From the NCBI GenBank assembly GCA_028293645.1, contig JAQGOK010000159.1, positions 1 to 59,474 of the forward strand: a stretch of 59,474 nucleotides of DNA. The letters are read 5' to 3'. Shown here in pieces: positions 9,801 to 18,481 of this stretch; within the stretch, counting starts at the first letter, position 1; every line of letters starts with the position of its first letter. The position numbers and the translations under genes were made by a program. Source of the stretch: Chthoniobacter sp. GTDB lineage: Bacteria > Verrucomicrobiota > Verrucomicrobiia > Chthoniobacterales > Chthoniobacteraceae. Below the pieces are notes generated by a model. The model was not told the DNA's origin and did not search any database. It worked only from the letters and a program-made list of their open reading frames with translations.

Positions 9801-10317
9801 GACGGTCAACACCGGTGCAACTTTGGGGGGGACGGGAACTCTTACCGGAGTCACGCTCACTGGCGGCGGAACGCTCGCACCCGGCGCGGGACTGGGCACG
9901 ATCAGTACCGGCGCGCTTTCCTTCCAGAGTGGCTCGACCCTCTCAATCGAGATCGGCGCCGCCACCTCGGATCGAGTCAACGTGGGCGGCGCGGCCACGC
10001 TTGCAGGCTCAATCGCCCTGGCGCTTTCCCTCCTGGCAGATCCGGTTGACGGCACCACCTTCACCCTGCTCGATACTTCCTCCCCGTTGATCGGCCCCGC
10101 TGGCGGCGCACGCTTTAGTTATCTCGGCTCTACTTTGACGGAAGGCCAGCAATTCACCGTCGCGAGTGGGTTGTTCAGTCAGGACTTCGTTCTTAGCTAT
10201 GCTGCGGATAGCGGGCGCGATGTCACCCTGCTGGCGGTCCCGGAGCCCGCGGCCGCTACGTTGTTGTCGGCCGGTTTGGTCGGGCTGCTAGGCTTCCGTC
10301 GCCGTCGCTCACGGTAG
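6817..10317 (+). CDS. Autotransporter-repeat, lectin-containing PEP-CTERM surface protein
   Basis: This is a 1166-residue secreted protein. After a long N-terminal signal region (about residues 1-45, hydrophobic part VLPLGCALLFLGHAPAWG) comes an F5/8 type C (discoidin)-like domain at about 50-230. It ends in a jelly-roll-type strand with MQIGEVQLFG. Residues about 240-670 hold autotransporter-associated beta-strand repeats, with copies such as GGLIKEGAADLTLTGVNTY and GSGLIKAGTGILALSNTNGY. A legume-type (L-type) lectin domain follows at about 690-860 (AADGFAFVVQG, GQLGYVGIANSAALEF), then another repeat (SALTKTGPGMLTVGGAATY). The C-terminus is a PEP-CTERM sorting signal: VPEP, a hydrophobic helix and RRRR. 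It is probably sorted by exosortase and displayed as a carbohydrate-binding adhesin or matrix protein. Its ligand is unknown. Confidence 0.9.
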   Translation: MSKPLRLVSQRSSGKVRRPSPLVKSVLPLGCALLFLGHAPAWGAAILAPSDQILGGQENPELTQFVVGTVGTVAATNNWPGGEAPERAIDGVAGKYLNFGMTNTGILVKPTFNGGNGTVVSSLQLWTANDAEPRDPASYQLWGTNTDLDFAATTFDMTAFTQISSGNLALPAGRGGGGATALNNANSQTVTFSNTAGYKNYLLFFPTIKGAANSMQIGEVQLFGLAAFTSLTWAGTTSNVWNIETTANWNSSGSPSTYSDTNGVVFNDTGAPSRTDVVVQAGAAGVKPAVVVFQNNTLNYTISGDAIKSTGSLTVEGTGTVTLNNVNSYENGTAVNAGTLNVGPTGSLGAGSLTVNNANTGAGRAVTVNFNSAQSIGSLSGSIATPVSGVNTATINLNGNLTVTQTVDATYAGAIGGTGGLIKEGAADLTLTGVNTYAGATVINSGVLRSSAPGDNAQGALPAGQPVTVNAGATLILGADDGLGYHAGRVASLTVNGGTVLGGANTHSTLPNVTLNGGSLTAMDGGNLSQGALLNYILDGNVTTVASSVPSTISASAIYLRNDPLGANATAPVTFNVPRGTAPVDLTVSSAILDRGSGLIKAGTGILALSNTNGYTGPTVINAGTIAVTNSAALGVGSVTINNGGALSLGAAANFTGFSAFALNGGATVDGTGAVLTLTENMGSQARSVFSPTAVSFAEGFTTTFAYSAGGNRAADGFAFVVQGVGPNAVGGGGGQLGYVGIANSAALEFNIYTGNGNPIGTNFAVGTAGTYIPSTPVDLASGDPILITVTYDPVAATLTETLFNRISQESYTNVFNGVDFAASVGSTSGFVGFTGGTGGAFASQRLADFSFTNFAEGVVLANTVSIPAGATVGLEVLSKSVGGAGLATLEGAVSMGANSVLNVTGGATVTDSPYSLSSKGAVTLGGNTTVNVMNNGTGMGSLTLTGAIGQSSASALTKTGPGMLTVGGAATYSGATTVNGGTLMVQGSISGASTTVNTGATLGGTGTLTGVTLTGGGTLAPGAGLGTISTGALSFQSGSTLSIEIGAATSDRVNVGGAATLAGSIALALSLLADPVDGTTFTLLDTSSPLIGPAGGARFSYLGSTLTEGQQFTVASGLFSQDFVLSYAADSGRDVTLLAVPEPAAATLLSAGLVGLLGFRRRRSR

Positions 10318-10339
10318 TGTTCCGCGTCGGACGCGGCAC
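10317..10339 (+). terminator. Hairpin after the PEP-CTERM gene
   Basis: The arms CCGCG and CGCGG (10322-10326 and 10332-10336) flank the loop TCGGA, extended by GTG/CAC pairs at the outside and followed by TTT. It begins at the stop codon of the surface-protein gene and lies before convergent genes, so a terminator role is likely, though the U-run is short. Confidence 0.5.
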
Positions 10340-10372
10340 TTTGACTAGCCTGCCGTGTAGGCGCAGCGCGGC

Positions 10373-10540
10373 TTAGTTGGCCATGTTGGCGGCGTGACCG
10401 ACCATCGGACCACCGGCGGGCTGGCCGATTGAACCACCCATCGAGGCATTGCCTGAACTGTCGCGCGCACCGGTGCTGGTGCATCCGCCACAGAGAAGAA
10501 CCAACGAGGCGACCAATGAGAGAATGGAGAAGGTTTTCAT
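10373..10540 (-). CDS. Small lipoprotein
   Basis: The product is 55 residues long. The start at 10540 gives a classic lipoprotein signal (MKTFSILSLVASLVLLCGGC) whose lipobox ends at Cys20. About 35 residues rich in Gly, Ser, Ala and Met follow, with no charged core. After processing only a short glycine-rich tail would remain, lipid-anchored in the outer or inner membrane. No family is recognised. It converges with the surface-protein gene and follows the GH43-like gene on the same strand with a gap of 130 bases, so it may share its transcript. Confidence 0.7.
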   Translation of the reverse strand: MKTFSILSLVASLVLLCGGCTSTGARDSSGNASMGGSIGQPAGGPMVGHAANMAN

Positions 10541-10670
10541 GTGCAGGAAAATCGAGCCATGGGGGCCGAGTGCGGGCACAAAACAACGGGAGCTTCGCAG
10601 ACGTCAAACGCGCAGCCGGGGTTGAGTTGATTGGTCGCAACGAACAAGCCGCCTCGCGCAAGTTGGATTG

Positions 10671-12074
10671 CTATCGACGCGATGCACGCAGGCGCGGCCG
10701 TGAAGGAGGCGGGCGACGCACGGCCGCTGGCTCCAGCAGCGGCGCAAGGGGGTTGAGCAAGGTAACCCGGAGCCGGGCGAAACGCGTGAGGCTTGGATCT
10801 CCGGAATAGCCGTCGAACGAATCCCAAGTTTCGGTTCCGTCAGTGAAGAGAGTCCTCGACGACGAGCTGAATTGCTGGTCCTCCCAAGTCTTCAAGTCAT
10901 GGGACGCTTCGAAGGCGCGGGAGACATTTGCTGCGCTCATCAACCGTCGATACCGAACGGCGCGCAACTTCCCCTCTTGGCGACGAGACGAAAACACCGG
11001 CGTGGGCAGACCATACTGACTCGAGAGCTTTGGGTGCGCGCCGTTCGCAAACTCATGAAGATTGATTTGACCGTCCTGGTCGGGATCTGATTCCGGTCTT
11101 TGCTGATCGGCTGGCAGGTCAGCGAGGAAGAGCTGTTGCCACTGAGAGTAAGTGGTCGTGTTCGGAGCTGCGATCATCTTGCCGTTGCGCATCGGGACCG
11201 TGGCTTTCAGCGGCTGCGCATGGGTCAATGGCGTCATCGTTTCGTCGAGATCGAAAAAGACAAACCCCGGCGGAGTCCCGCCGTTGCCTGGCTCAACGTA
11301 GAACCGATAACCACCTTCCGGCCGCCGCAACATCATTCCACCTTCCATGCTGTTGCGGCCGAGGTTCTGTGTGCCGGTCCAGACGCCGGTCAGCGAAGAG
11401 GCGGTGGAATGCACCCAGTAGCCGCCAGGAAAGACGACATAGATGGCGTGATAAGTGGGACCTTCCCGCCAGACGTAGAATTCGTTCGTGTTGGCAAAGG
11501 GCAGCTTTAGTTTCTCCGGCACCGACCAACTGGTGAAGTCGAAGTTCATTGGATGCAGCTCATAAATCGTCATGTCCGGAATGAGATTGTATTGGCTGCC
11601 GTTGATCCGGCTGAAGGCGACGAAGACATGCACGCCCGTCTCCAGGTCGTGATAGAAGATCGGGCTCCAGGTAAGCGGGTCATTGGTGAAAGGAACGGAC
11701 ATCAGGACTTCCTGCACAAAGGTCCAGTTCACTAAGTCAGCGGATTTCACCAAGCCGAACGAGGCGTGGTGGCCGTAGTTGCCGGAGGTGAAAACGACCC
11801 AGTAGAAGCCATTGGCAAAGATGATCGAAGGATCGCGCACCACATTGCCAAAGGGCGCCCAACCCGCTGGCTGCCAGACGGGCTGGCCGTTATTCAGCGC
11901 GGTCCAGTTCACGCCGTCCGGCGATATCGAAATGTAAAGGCGCTCGTCGCCGCCGCCGCCATCCGCGCCGAAGTGCGACATGATGAAGCGGGTGCCCGGC
12001 GGGAGATTCGCAGCGCATTGTGCCTCGCTGACGAGCAGCGCCAGGGTGAGCAAAAGCAGGAGAACGCGCAGCAT
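10671..12074 (-). CDS. Secreted five-bladed propeller protein, GH43-like
   Basis: The start at 12074 gives 467 residues with a clean signal peptide (MLRVLLLLLTLALLVSEAQC); the open frame upstream of it is arginine-rich and non-coding in character. The body resembles the five-bladed beta-propeller glycosidases of the GH43/GH62/DUF4185-like clan. Signs are VVRDPSIIFANGFYWVVFTSG-type repeats, KSADLVNWTF, and an acidic residue in RDPS where these families keep a catalytic Asp. A calcium-binding EF-hand/thrombospondin-like loop (DPDQDGQINLHEF) lies near residue 360. The last 20 residues are Pro/Arg-rich. It probably binds or cleaves arabinose- or xylose-containing polysaccharides. The exact substrate cannot be told, and an inactive carbohydrate-binding role is possible. 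Confidence 0.75.
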   Translation of the reverse strand: MLRVLLLLLTLALLVSEAQCAANLPPGTRFIMSHFGADGGGGDERLYISISPDGVNWTALNNGQPVWQPAGWAPFGNVVRDPSIIFANGFYWVVFTSGNYGHHASFGLVKSADLVNWTFVQEVLMSVPFTNDPLTWSPIFYHDLETGVHVFVAFSRINGSQYNLIPDMTIYELHPMNFDFTSWSVPEKLKLPFANTNEFYVWREGPTYHAIYVVFPGGYWVHSTASSLTGVWTGTQNLGRNSMEGGMMLRRPEGGYRFYVEPGNGGTPPGFVFFDLDETMTPLTHAQPLKATVPMRNGKMIAAPNTTTYSQWQQLFLADLPADQQRPESDPDQDGQINLHEFANGAHPKLSSQYGLPTPVFSSRRQEGKLRAVRYRRLMSAANVSRAFEASHDLKTWEDQQFSSSSRTLFTDGTETWDSFDGYSGDPSLTRFARLRVTLLNPLAPLLEPAAVRRPPPSRPRLRASRR

Positions 12075-12209
12075 TCGGGGGAGGGGATCGTCGCACCGTA
12101 TCCCGCATCGGCTCTGCGTCGAGGGGACAAGACCTGGAGGCTGCGCACTGCCGCGGCTTTTTGCGAATTGCCCTCTACATTTCGTGGGCTCGCGGGTTCT
12201 CTTGGCACC

Positions 12210-12728
12210 ATGAAAGCCACTGACGCCCTTCGTACTCTTTTCGCCTTCCTTACCCTCGGGGCATTTGCGCATGGCGAACCTCTCGCCGTTGGTGCGCCCG
12301 CTCCGGAGGTGAGCGCTCAGGATCAGGACGGGAAGATGGTCGCCTTCAAAGACGTTTACGCAAAAGGCCCGACGCTGGTCTATTTCTACCCGAAAGCGGA
12401 CACGCCCGGCTGCACCAAACAGGCCTGCAGCTTGCGTGACGACTGGTCAGTGCTGCAGGGCAAAGGCATCCAAGTCCTCGGCGTCAGTGAGGACCAGGCG
12501 GCCGCACAAAAGAAGTTCGCGGAGAAGTATCAGCTCCCCTTCACGCTGATTGCCGACCACGACGGCAAAGTCGCCCAAGCTTTTGGAGCGGAGATGATGG
12601 GGGCGGTCACGAAGCGGCAGTCATTTCTGATCAAGGATGGCAAGATCGCCTGGACGATGCTCAAGGCTTCGACAGACACGCATGCGAAGGACGTGTTGAA
12701 AGCCTTCGAAGGGCTGGCTGCGAAGTAG
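12210..12728 (+). CDS. Exported Bcp/PrxQ-type peroxiredoxin
   Basis: The protein has 172 residues. Its N-terminus (about 1-22) is a signal peptide, so it should act in the periplasm, unlike the cytoplasmic E. coli Bcp. The peroxidatic motif TPGCTKQAC has two cysteines five positions apart (Cys68 and Cys73), the pattern of atypical two-cysteine PrxQ enzymes. These reduce peroxides and form an internal disulfide. The thioredoxin-fold core continues through LGVSEDQAAAQKKFAEKY and ends in a helix. The start was set by the signal peptide. The gene is divergent from the GH43-like gene, with 135 bases between the starts. Its electron donor is not in the window. Confidence 0.93.
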   Translation: MKATDALRTLFAFLTLGAFAHGEPLAVGAPAPEVSAQDQDGKMVAFKDVYAKGPTLVYFYPKADTPGCTKQACSLRDDWSVLQGKGIQVLGVSEDQAAAQKKFAEKYQLPFTLIADHDGKVAQAFGAEMMGAVTKRQSFLIKDGKIAWTMLKASTDTHAKDVLKAFEGLAAK

Positions 12729-12775
12729 CGGCAGTCCCATCCTGTCCGGCGGCCGCGCGGAGGCGTTTTCCACGA

Positions 12776-13219
12776 GTGATCAACGAGACGGGTCGCGACG
12801 AAGCGCGAACGACCGAACCGGATCCGAGGCCCGGAGGGCCTGCGACAACCTTCTCCCGTTGGATCGGAACGGTGCTTTGGTTGAGCGCCGTCGGCGTAAT
12901 CATTTACCTTGCGGACAGTAGCCGCACGAACGCGGTGTTCCGGTTTATCCAAAACCATCGCGGGATGGACAAGCTCGGCCACTTCGTCCTCATCGGCGGC
13001 CTTGCGGGGCTGCTTGAATACAGCCTGCGTGGTCGCCTGTGGCGCGGTTTGCCGTTGGGAAGTCTCCTCGTCGCCGTGGGGTGTACGGTCGAAGAACTGA
13101 CGCAGGCGTTTATTCCCAGTCGTAGCTTCCACTTGCTCGATCTTGCGGCAAATTTCGCGGGGATTTGCTTCTTCGGCTGGGTGGTTCGTCGGTTTTGCCT
13201 GCGGCGCGAGCAACTTTGA
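12776..13219 (+). CDS. VanZ-like family membrane protein
   Basis: A GTG at 12776 gives 147 residues with about four membrane helices. The VanZ-family signature is clear: a helix ending IYLADSS, then MDKLGHFVLIGGLAGLLEY, and EELTQAFIPSRSFHLLDLAANFAGI. In VanZ-like proteins these conserved His, Glu and Asp residues sit near the membrane surface. VanZ itself lowers teicoplanin sensitivity, but most relatives are uncharacterised. No van genes are nearby, so resistance should not be inferred. It follows the peroxiredoxin by 47 bases and may share its transcript. The first 25 residues are polar and could be trimmed if a later start is used. Confidence 0.85.
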   Translation: MINETGRDEARTTEPDPRPGGPATTFSRWIGTVLWLSAVGVIIYLADSSRTNAVFRFIQNHRGMDKLGHFVLIGGLAGLLEYSLRGRLWRGLPLGSLLVAVGCTVEELTQAFIPSRSFHLLDLAANFAGICFFGWVVRRFCLRREQL

Positions 13220-13288
13220 TTTGTCCGCTGGAAAGCCGGCTGATACGGGTTGCCGGACTTTTTATCAACTTCCCCCAACTGCCGCTGC

Positions 13289-15241
13289 ATGAGCATTAAT
13301 ATCGAGTCGCATCAGAACGAAAAGCGCATCTTCAAACCGGCCAAGGAGTTCAGCAGAAAGGCGCGAATCGGGAGCATGGCCCAGTACCAGGCGATGTATG
13401 ACGAGTCGATCCAGCGACCTGATAAATTTTGGGCGCGCGAGGCAGCGGACCTGACCTGGAACACCAAGTGGCTCAAGGTGCTCGAATGGAATCCGCCGTT
13501 CGCCCGGTGGTTCGTTGGCGGCAAGCTGAACATCTCGGAAAACTGCCTCGATCGGCATCTTCAAGGTCCCCGTCGGAACAAGGCGGCGATCATTTGGGAA
13601 GGGGAGCCGGGCGAAAAACGGACGCTCACGTATCAGCAGCTTCACCGGGAAGTGTGCCGCTTCGCAAACGTCCTGAAGCGCCAGAAGCTACGCAAAGGCG
13701 ATCGCGTGATCATCTACATGCCGATGATCCCGGAAGCGGCCATCGCGATGCTCGCGTGTGCCCGCATTGGGCTCACGCATTCCGTCGTCTTCGGCGGTTT
13801 CAGTGCTGATTCGATTCGCGATCGAATCGCCGATTGCGGAGCGGTTGCTGTGATCACCGCGGACGGCGGTTATCGCCGCGGCTCGATCGTGCCGCTGAAG
13901 AAGAACGTCGATGACGCACTGCAGGGCGGCACGAGCACGGTCAAACGTGTCGTCGTTTTCCGCCGAACCGGTCAGGACATCCACATCGAGGAAGGCCGCG
14001 ACGTCTGGTGGCATCGCGAGATGGAGTATGTGGACGCGCAATGCCCGCCCGTGCCACTCGATAGCGAGCATCCGCTTTTCATCCTCTACACCAGCGGCTC
14101 CACGGGGAAACCGAAAGGGATTTTACACACCACCGCGGGTTACCTGCTGGGCGCTTACATCACCTGCAAATACGTCTTCGATCTGCGGGATGAAGACGTT
14201 TACTGGTGCACTGCGGATGTCGGCTGGGTGACCGGTCACAGCTATGTGGTTTACGGGCCGCTCGCGATGGGAGCGACCACGCTGATGTACGAGGGAGCGC
14301 CCAACTCTCCCGACAACGGCCGCTTTTGGAAGATCATCGAAGATTACGCGGTGACGATTCTCTACACCGCGCCGACCGCGATCCGTGCGTTCATCAAGTG
14401 GGGCGATGAGTGGCCGAAGAAGTATGACCTGAGCTCGCTGCGGCTGCTCGGCACGGTCGGTGAGCCGATCAATCCCGAGGCCTGGATGTGGTTTCACACC
14501 GTGATCGGTGGCGGTCGCTGTCCGATCGTCGATACGTGGTGGCAAACGGAAACCGGGGGACACATGATCACGCCTTTGCCCGGCGCGACGCCCACCACGC
14601 CTGGCACGGCAACGCGGCCGTTCTTCGGAGTCGATGCAGCGGTGGTGGATGACGACGGCAATGAGGTGCCGCCGAATGTCGGCGGCAAACTCGTCATTCG
14701 ACGCCCATGGCCGTCGATGCTGCGCAGCATCTGGGGCGACAAGGCACGTTACAAAAAAACTTACTGGAGCGAAGTGGCCGGCTGCTACTTCGCTGGCGAT
14801 GGTGCCGTGCGCGATAAGCAGGGAAACTTCTGGATCATCGGCCGAATCGACGACGTCCTGAACGTCGCCGGGCATCGGCTCGGCACCGCCGAGGTGGAGA
14901 GCGCATTGGTTTCCCATGAAGCAGTCGCGGAAGCGGCGGTCGTCGGCCGGCCAGACGAACTGAAGGGCCAGGCGGTGGTTTGCTTTGTGACCGTCAAGCA
15001 GGGTGTGGCAGCCACCAAGGAACTCGCGGCTGCCCTTAAGAAACACGTGCGCTCCGCGATCGGTCCCGTGGCGACACCCGACGATATTCGTTTTGCGGAA
15101 GCGCTGCCGAAGACCCGCTCGGGCAAAATCATGCGCCGGCTGCTCAAGGAAATCGCCGGCGGGCAGACGGTCACGGGCGACACGACGACTCTCGAAGACT
15201 TCAGCATTCTCGCCAAGCTCGGCGCTTCGCCCGACGAATAG
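13289..15241 (+). CDS. acsA: Acetyl-CoA synthetase (AMP-forming) or close propionyl-CoA synthetase-type relative
   Basis: The 650-residue enzyme activates acetate to acetyl-CoA through acetyl-AMP in the cytoplasm. The start at 13289 (MSINIESH) matches the usual length. Visible motifs are [19 protein letters not shown] (phosphate-binding loop), the aromatic [11 protein letters not shown] (adenine pocket), [20 protein letters not shown] (hinge), and [15 protein letters not shown] near the C-terminus. The lysine in SGK is the catalytic residue that is commonly acetylated. Tryptophan in TWWQTE favours acetate over longer acyl groups. The stop codon overlaps the GTG of the coiled-coil gene by one base, so the two are translationally coupled. 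Confidence 0.96.
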   Translation: MSINIESHQNEKRIFKPAKEFSRKARIGSMAQYQAMYDESIQRPDKFWAREAADLTWNTKWLKVLEWNPPFARWFVGGKLNISENCLDRHLQGPRRNKAAIIWEGEPGEKRTLTYQQLHREVCRFANVLKRQKLRKGDRVIIYMPMIPEAAIAMLACARIGLTHSVVFGGFSADSIRDRIADCGAVAVITADGGYRRGSIVPLKKNVDDALQGGTSTVKRVVVFRRTGQDIHIEEGRDVWWHREMEYVDAQCPPVPLDSEHPLFILYTSGSTGKPKGILHTTAGYLLGAYITCKYVFDLRDEDVYWCTADVGWVTGHSYVVYGPLAMGATTLMYEGAPNSPDNGRFWKIIEDYAVTILYTAPTAIRAFIKWGDEWPKKYDLSSLRLLGTVGEPINPEAWMWFHTVIGGGRCPIVDTWWQTETGGHMITPLPGATPTTPGTATRPFFGVDAAVVDDDGNEVPPNVGGKLVIRRPWPSMLRSIWGDKARYKKTYWSEVAGCYFAGDGAVRDKQGNFWIIGRIDDVLNVAGHRLGTAEVESALVSHEAVAEAAVVGRPDELKGQAVVCFVTVKQGVAATKELAAALKKHVRSAIGPVATPDDIRFAEALPKTRSGKIMRRLLKEIAGGQTVTGDTTTLEDFSILAKLGASPDE

Positions 15242-16245
15242 TGGACCCATTCACGCCAGGCCTCCGGGAGCTATCCCGGAAGTTCGGCCGGCTGCGTCAC
15301 CGGCTGCGGCGGGGCTTTGTCCGGCGTGATCTGATCCGTGCTGAGACGGATCTCGGCTTGCTCGGCTGGCAACAGGCGGAGTTCGATCCCCAGACTCAGG
15401 CGCAGGTCGAAAAGATCACGACCTACGAACGCGAGCAGTCGCGGCTGACCAACGAGAGCGCGGGGCTCGGCAAGGAGCTGCGCGAACTGCGCGAGCAAAA
15501 GGAGGCGGGGCGGCGCGCCTTTGAGGAAGAACGGCGTCGGATTGAAAATGAGCGGCGGGCGATTGTTTCGACGCATCCGCAGATCGAGCGCCAGCTCGCC
15601 GCGAAACGCAAAACGGAGCCGGCCTTGGAGCGGCGAATGCCCGAGCTCGAACGCGAACTGCGCGACATCAATCGCCTCTATAGCGAGCTGCTTTCCCACC
15701 CCGAGCAAACGGCCCCGATCAAACAAGAGCTGTTCCGGTTGCGTGAAAGGATCGTTTCCATTCCCAACGAAAAATCGGATCTCCGCAACCAGCACCTGCG
15801 CACCGTGAGCGAGATCCGATCACTCGAGGCACAGCTCGAGCGGGATCGTCTCGCCATCGAACAATTCGACCGCCAGTCGCGCGAATTGCAGGCCAGCTTC
15901 GATGAAGCCGACAATCGTCTCGGATCGGAGATCCGCACTCGCGACCGGGAAAAAGTCCGCCTTGAGAAGGAGATCAACCTGCTCGAATCCGCCAAGCACA
16001 ACCCCTACCTCCAGATCGGCCGCGTGCTGGCCGACAACGGCATCGCGCCGATGAATCAACCTGCTGCGCTGGATCGCGTGAAACGCCTGCGCCTGAAGGT
16101 CGCGGAGCTGGAATACCTCGTCACGCTCTCGCGCAAAGCAAGCTCGCTGGATGATCAGCAGGCCGTGGTGCTTTCGTGGATGGTCTGGGGAGTCATGTTC
16201 ATCATCGGACTGCTGGTGGTGCTTGCGGTGCTTCCTGGCGGGTAA
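15241..16245 (+). CDS. Coiled-coil protein with a C-terminal membrane anchor
   Basis: The product is 334 residues long. Residues about 45-280 are rich in Glu, Arg, Gln and Leu in heptad-like order (KELRELREQKEAGRRAFEEERRR and similar), indicating a long coiled coil broken by Pro-containing linkers. The C-terminal 25 residues (VVLSWMVWGVMFIIGLLVVL) form one transmembrane helix, making this a tail-anchored protein facing the cytoplasm. I do not recognise a named family. The GTG start overlaps the acsA stop by one base (TAGTG) and the stop is one base before the quinoprotein ATG, so the three genes form one coupled operon. A scaffold or stress-linked membrane role is only a guess. Confidence 0.8.
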   Translation: MDPFTPGLRELSRKFGRLRHRLRRGFVRRDLIRAETDLGLLGWQQAEFDPQTQAQVEKITTYEREQSRLTNESAGLGKELRELREQKEAGRRAFEEERRRIENERRAIVSTHPQIERQLAAKRKTEPALERRMPELERELRDINRLYSELLSHPEQTAPIKQELFRLRERIVSIPNEKSDLRNQHLRTVSEIRSLEAQLERDRLAIEQFDRQSRELQASFDEADNRLGSEIRTRDREKVRLEKEINLLESAKHNPYLQIGRVLADNGIAPMNQPAALDRVKRLRLKVAELEYLVTLSRKASSLDDQQAVVLSWMVWGVMFIIGLLVVLAVLPGG

Positions 16246-16246
16246 T

Positions 16247-17647
16247 ATGCGCGCGTTTGCTGCGGCTCAGGCATTGCGCAAGGCGGTGGTGCTCGGGTGT
16301 GCCGTGTACGCCGCGACGGTCATGGCCGAAGACTGGCCGGAGTTCATGGGACCGCGGCGGGATCAAACCTCCTCCGAGACCGGGCTGGTGGAAGCCATTC
16401 CGCGCGGAGGACTGCCGTTGGTTTTCGAAAAACAGGTGGGCACGGGATACAGCGCGCCATCGATCCGAGGCGGCGTGATGGTGGTTCATCATCGTCTCCG
16501 CGACGAAGAGATCGTGGAGGCGTGCGACGCAGCAACCGGCAGGACGATCTGGAAGCACGGCTATCCCTCCACCTTTCGGGATCCTTTCGGCTACAACAAC
16601 GGCCCGCGTTGCAGTCCGCTGCTCACCGCGGATCGCTGCTACACCTTCGGTGCCGAAGGCGTCCTGCGGTGCTCGGATCTCAAAGACGGCCGGGTGATTT
16701 GGCAACGTGCAACGCAGCAGGATTGGGAAGTTCCGGAGGCCTTCTTCGGCGTCGGCAGCTCGCCCGTTTTGTCGGATGGAATGCTCATCGTGCAGCTCGG
16801 TGCACAGCCGAATTCCGGCGTGGTCGCTTTTGATGCAGCGACGGGAAAGACCATCTGGGAGAACGTCGGTGAGAAGACCTGGACTGGCGTGCCGATGACC
16901 GGCTGGCCCGGCGAAAGGCTGGTGACCTGGAACCGCTCCGATCCGGCCTTCGCGAAACAGGCGAGCTACTGTTCGCCCGTCCTCGCGACCATCCATGGCG
17001 AGCCGTACGTGCTCGTGGTGATGCGCCAGGGCCTGGTCGCGTTGGAACCGAAAACCGGCGCGCATCGTTTCTCCTATTGGTTTCGCGCGCGGCAGGACTC
17101 GTCAGTGAATGCAATGACGCCGGTGGTCAGCGGCGATCTCGTGCTGCTGTCGTCAGCTTATTATAAAAACGGATCGGTCTTGCTGCGTGTGCGGCCGGAC
17201 GGCCGCGGAGTGGACGAAGTCTGGCGCAGCCTGGCGCTCGAAATGCACTGGACTCGACCGGTGCTCGCGAACGGTTTTCTTTACGCGTTCAGTGGCCGCG
17301 ACGAGCCGGATGCGCGCTTTCGTTGCGTGGAGTTCGCCACGGGAAAACTGCGTTGGGATCGCGTGGAAGGCTGGCCGAACGGCGGTCACGCAAAGCTCGG
17401 TCCAGGTGAACCTGCGCCGAACGTCTTCGGCCGCGGAAGCGCAATCCTCGCGGATGGCAAGTTGATCGCGCTCGGCGAGGCGGGCCTGCTCGGGTTGTTC
17501 CGATTGAACCCGGAACGACTCGAGGAACTCGGGAGATGGCAGGTGCCAAAGCTCGGTTATCCGTGCTGGGCTGCGCCAGTTTTGGCAGGTGGTCGCCTCT
17601 ACCTGCGCGATGAAGAGCGCGTGGTCTGCTACGATCTGCGGAAGTGA
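16247..17647 (+). CDS. Exported PQQ-like beta-propeller (BamB-type) protein
   Basis: The 466-residue protein has a signal peptide (to about residue 27), then DWPEFMGPRRDQTSSETG, the opening typical of PVC-group PQQ-repeat proteins (consensus DWPxFRGPxRDG). Propeller blades are marked by repeats such as VEACDAATGRTIWKHG, VVAFDAATGKTIWENVG and CVEFATGKLRWDRVEG. The fold is shared by quinoprotein dehydrogenases and BamB. The conserved dehydrogenase active-site Asp/Glu set and disulfide cannot be assigned with confidence, so a binding role is as likely as an enzymatic one. It is the last gene of the acsA operon and converges on rluB with a 21-base gap. Confidence 0.88.
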   Translation: MRAFAAAQALRKAVVLGCAVYAATVMAEDWPEFMGPRRDQTSSETGLVEAIPRGGLPLVFEKQVGTGYSAPSIRGGVMVVHHRLRDEEIVEACDAATGRTIWKHGYPSTFRDPFGYNNGPRCSPLLTADRCYTFGAEGVLRCSDLKDGRVIWQRATQQDWEVPEAFFGVGSSPVLSDGMLIVQLGAQPNSGVVAFDAATGKTIWENVGEKTWTGVPMTGWPGERLVTWNRSDPAFAKQASYCSPVLATIHGEPYVLVVMRQGLVALEPKTGAHRFSYWFRARQDSSVNAMTPVVSGDLVLLSSAYYKNGSVLLRVRPDGRGVDEVWRSLALEMHWTRPVLANGFLYAFSGRDEPDARFRCVEFATGKLRWDRVEGWPNGGHAKLGPGEPAPNVFGRGSAILADGKLIALGEAGLLGLFRLNPERLEELGRWQVPKLGYPCWAAPVLAGGRLYLRDEERVVCYDLRK

Positions 17648-17668
17648 ACGCCCGCTCGCGCCCAGCTG

Positions 17669-18358
17669 CTAGCTCGCTTTCAACTCCGCGATCTCTTTGC
17701 CATTGAGGATCCGCCACTCGCCGGGTCGCATCTCGCCGATCTTCAGTCCGCCGATCCGCACGCGGACGAGGCGTTCCACTTCGTAGCCGACCTCGTAGAG
17801 CATCAGGCGGATTTGCCGTTTGATGCCTTGCTGCAAGGTGACGCGCAGGTGATTCGGCCCAAGGATCTCCACTCGCTCCATTTTCGCGCGGCCGCCGATG
17901 ATGTGAAATCCGCGCAGGAGCTTGGCCTTGAACGTCGCGTCGAACGGCTTATCCAGGAGAATCTCGTATTCCTTTTCTGTCTTGAAACGCGGATGCGTCA
18001 GCGCCAGCGAGAGATCGCCGTCGTTTGTCAAAATCAGCAGCCCTTCGCTGTCCTTGTCGAGACGGCCAACGTGATACACCCGCGGCCAGTTCGGCGGCAG
18101 CAGTTCGAAGATCGTCTTGCGGTCGTCCTCATCGTTGGCGGTGCAAACATAACCGCGCGGCTTGTTCAGCACGGCGGTCAGCGACTCCTGGACGCGGAGC
18201 AGGCGACTGCCAACTTTCACCGCATCCGCAGGAGTGACCTTCGTGGCAAGATTGGTAACGACCTGGCCATTGATCCGGACCTGACCGTTGGTAATCAGTT
18301 CCTCGACACTGCGGCGCGAACCGAGTCCGGAGGCGGCGAGAAAACGATTGAGGCGCAT
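17669..18358 (-). CDS. rluB: RsuA/RluB-family rRNA pseudouridine synthase
   Basis: The 229-residue enzyme isomerises a uridine in rRNA. Residues about 1-60 are an S4 RNA-binding domain (MRLNRFLAASGLGSRRSVEE), and the rest is the catalytic domain. The catalytic Asp lies in GRLDKDSEGLLILTNDGDL, and GIKRQIRLMLYEVGYEVERLVR is the C-terminal family motif. The start at 18358 was chosen because S4 domains of this family begin at MRLN; an upstream ATG adds five residues. The choice between RluB, RluE, RluF and RsuA is uncertain. The S4 domain and length fit RluB or RsuA best. It is divergent from rex. Confidence 0.92.
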   Translation of the reverse strand: MRLNRFLAASGLGSRRSVEELITNGQVRINGQVVTNLATKVTPADAVKVGSRLLRVQESLTAVLNKPRGYVCTANDEDDRKTIFELLPPNWPRVYHVGRLDKDSEGLLILTNDGDLSLALTHPRFKTEKEYEILLDKPFDATFKAKLLRGFHIIGGRAKMERVEILGPNHLRVTLQQGIKRQIRLMLYEVGYEVERLVRVRIGGLKIGEMRPGEWRILNGKEIAELKAS

Positions 18359-18481
18359 GAAAAAGAGGCCCACTCACGAGCGGACCGGACCGAGTGATAT
18401 GCTGCGCGCGGAAAAAAACTACCCATTTTTGAATGCATCGGCTACGGCGGAGGTCCGTAAAGGTTAGTGCCTTTTCACAAA

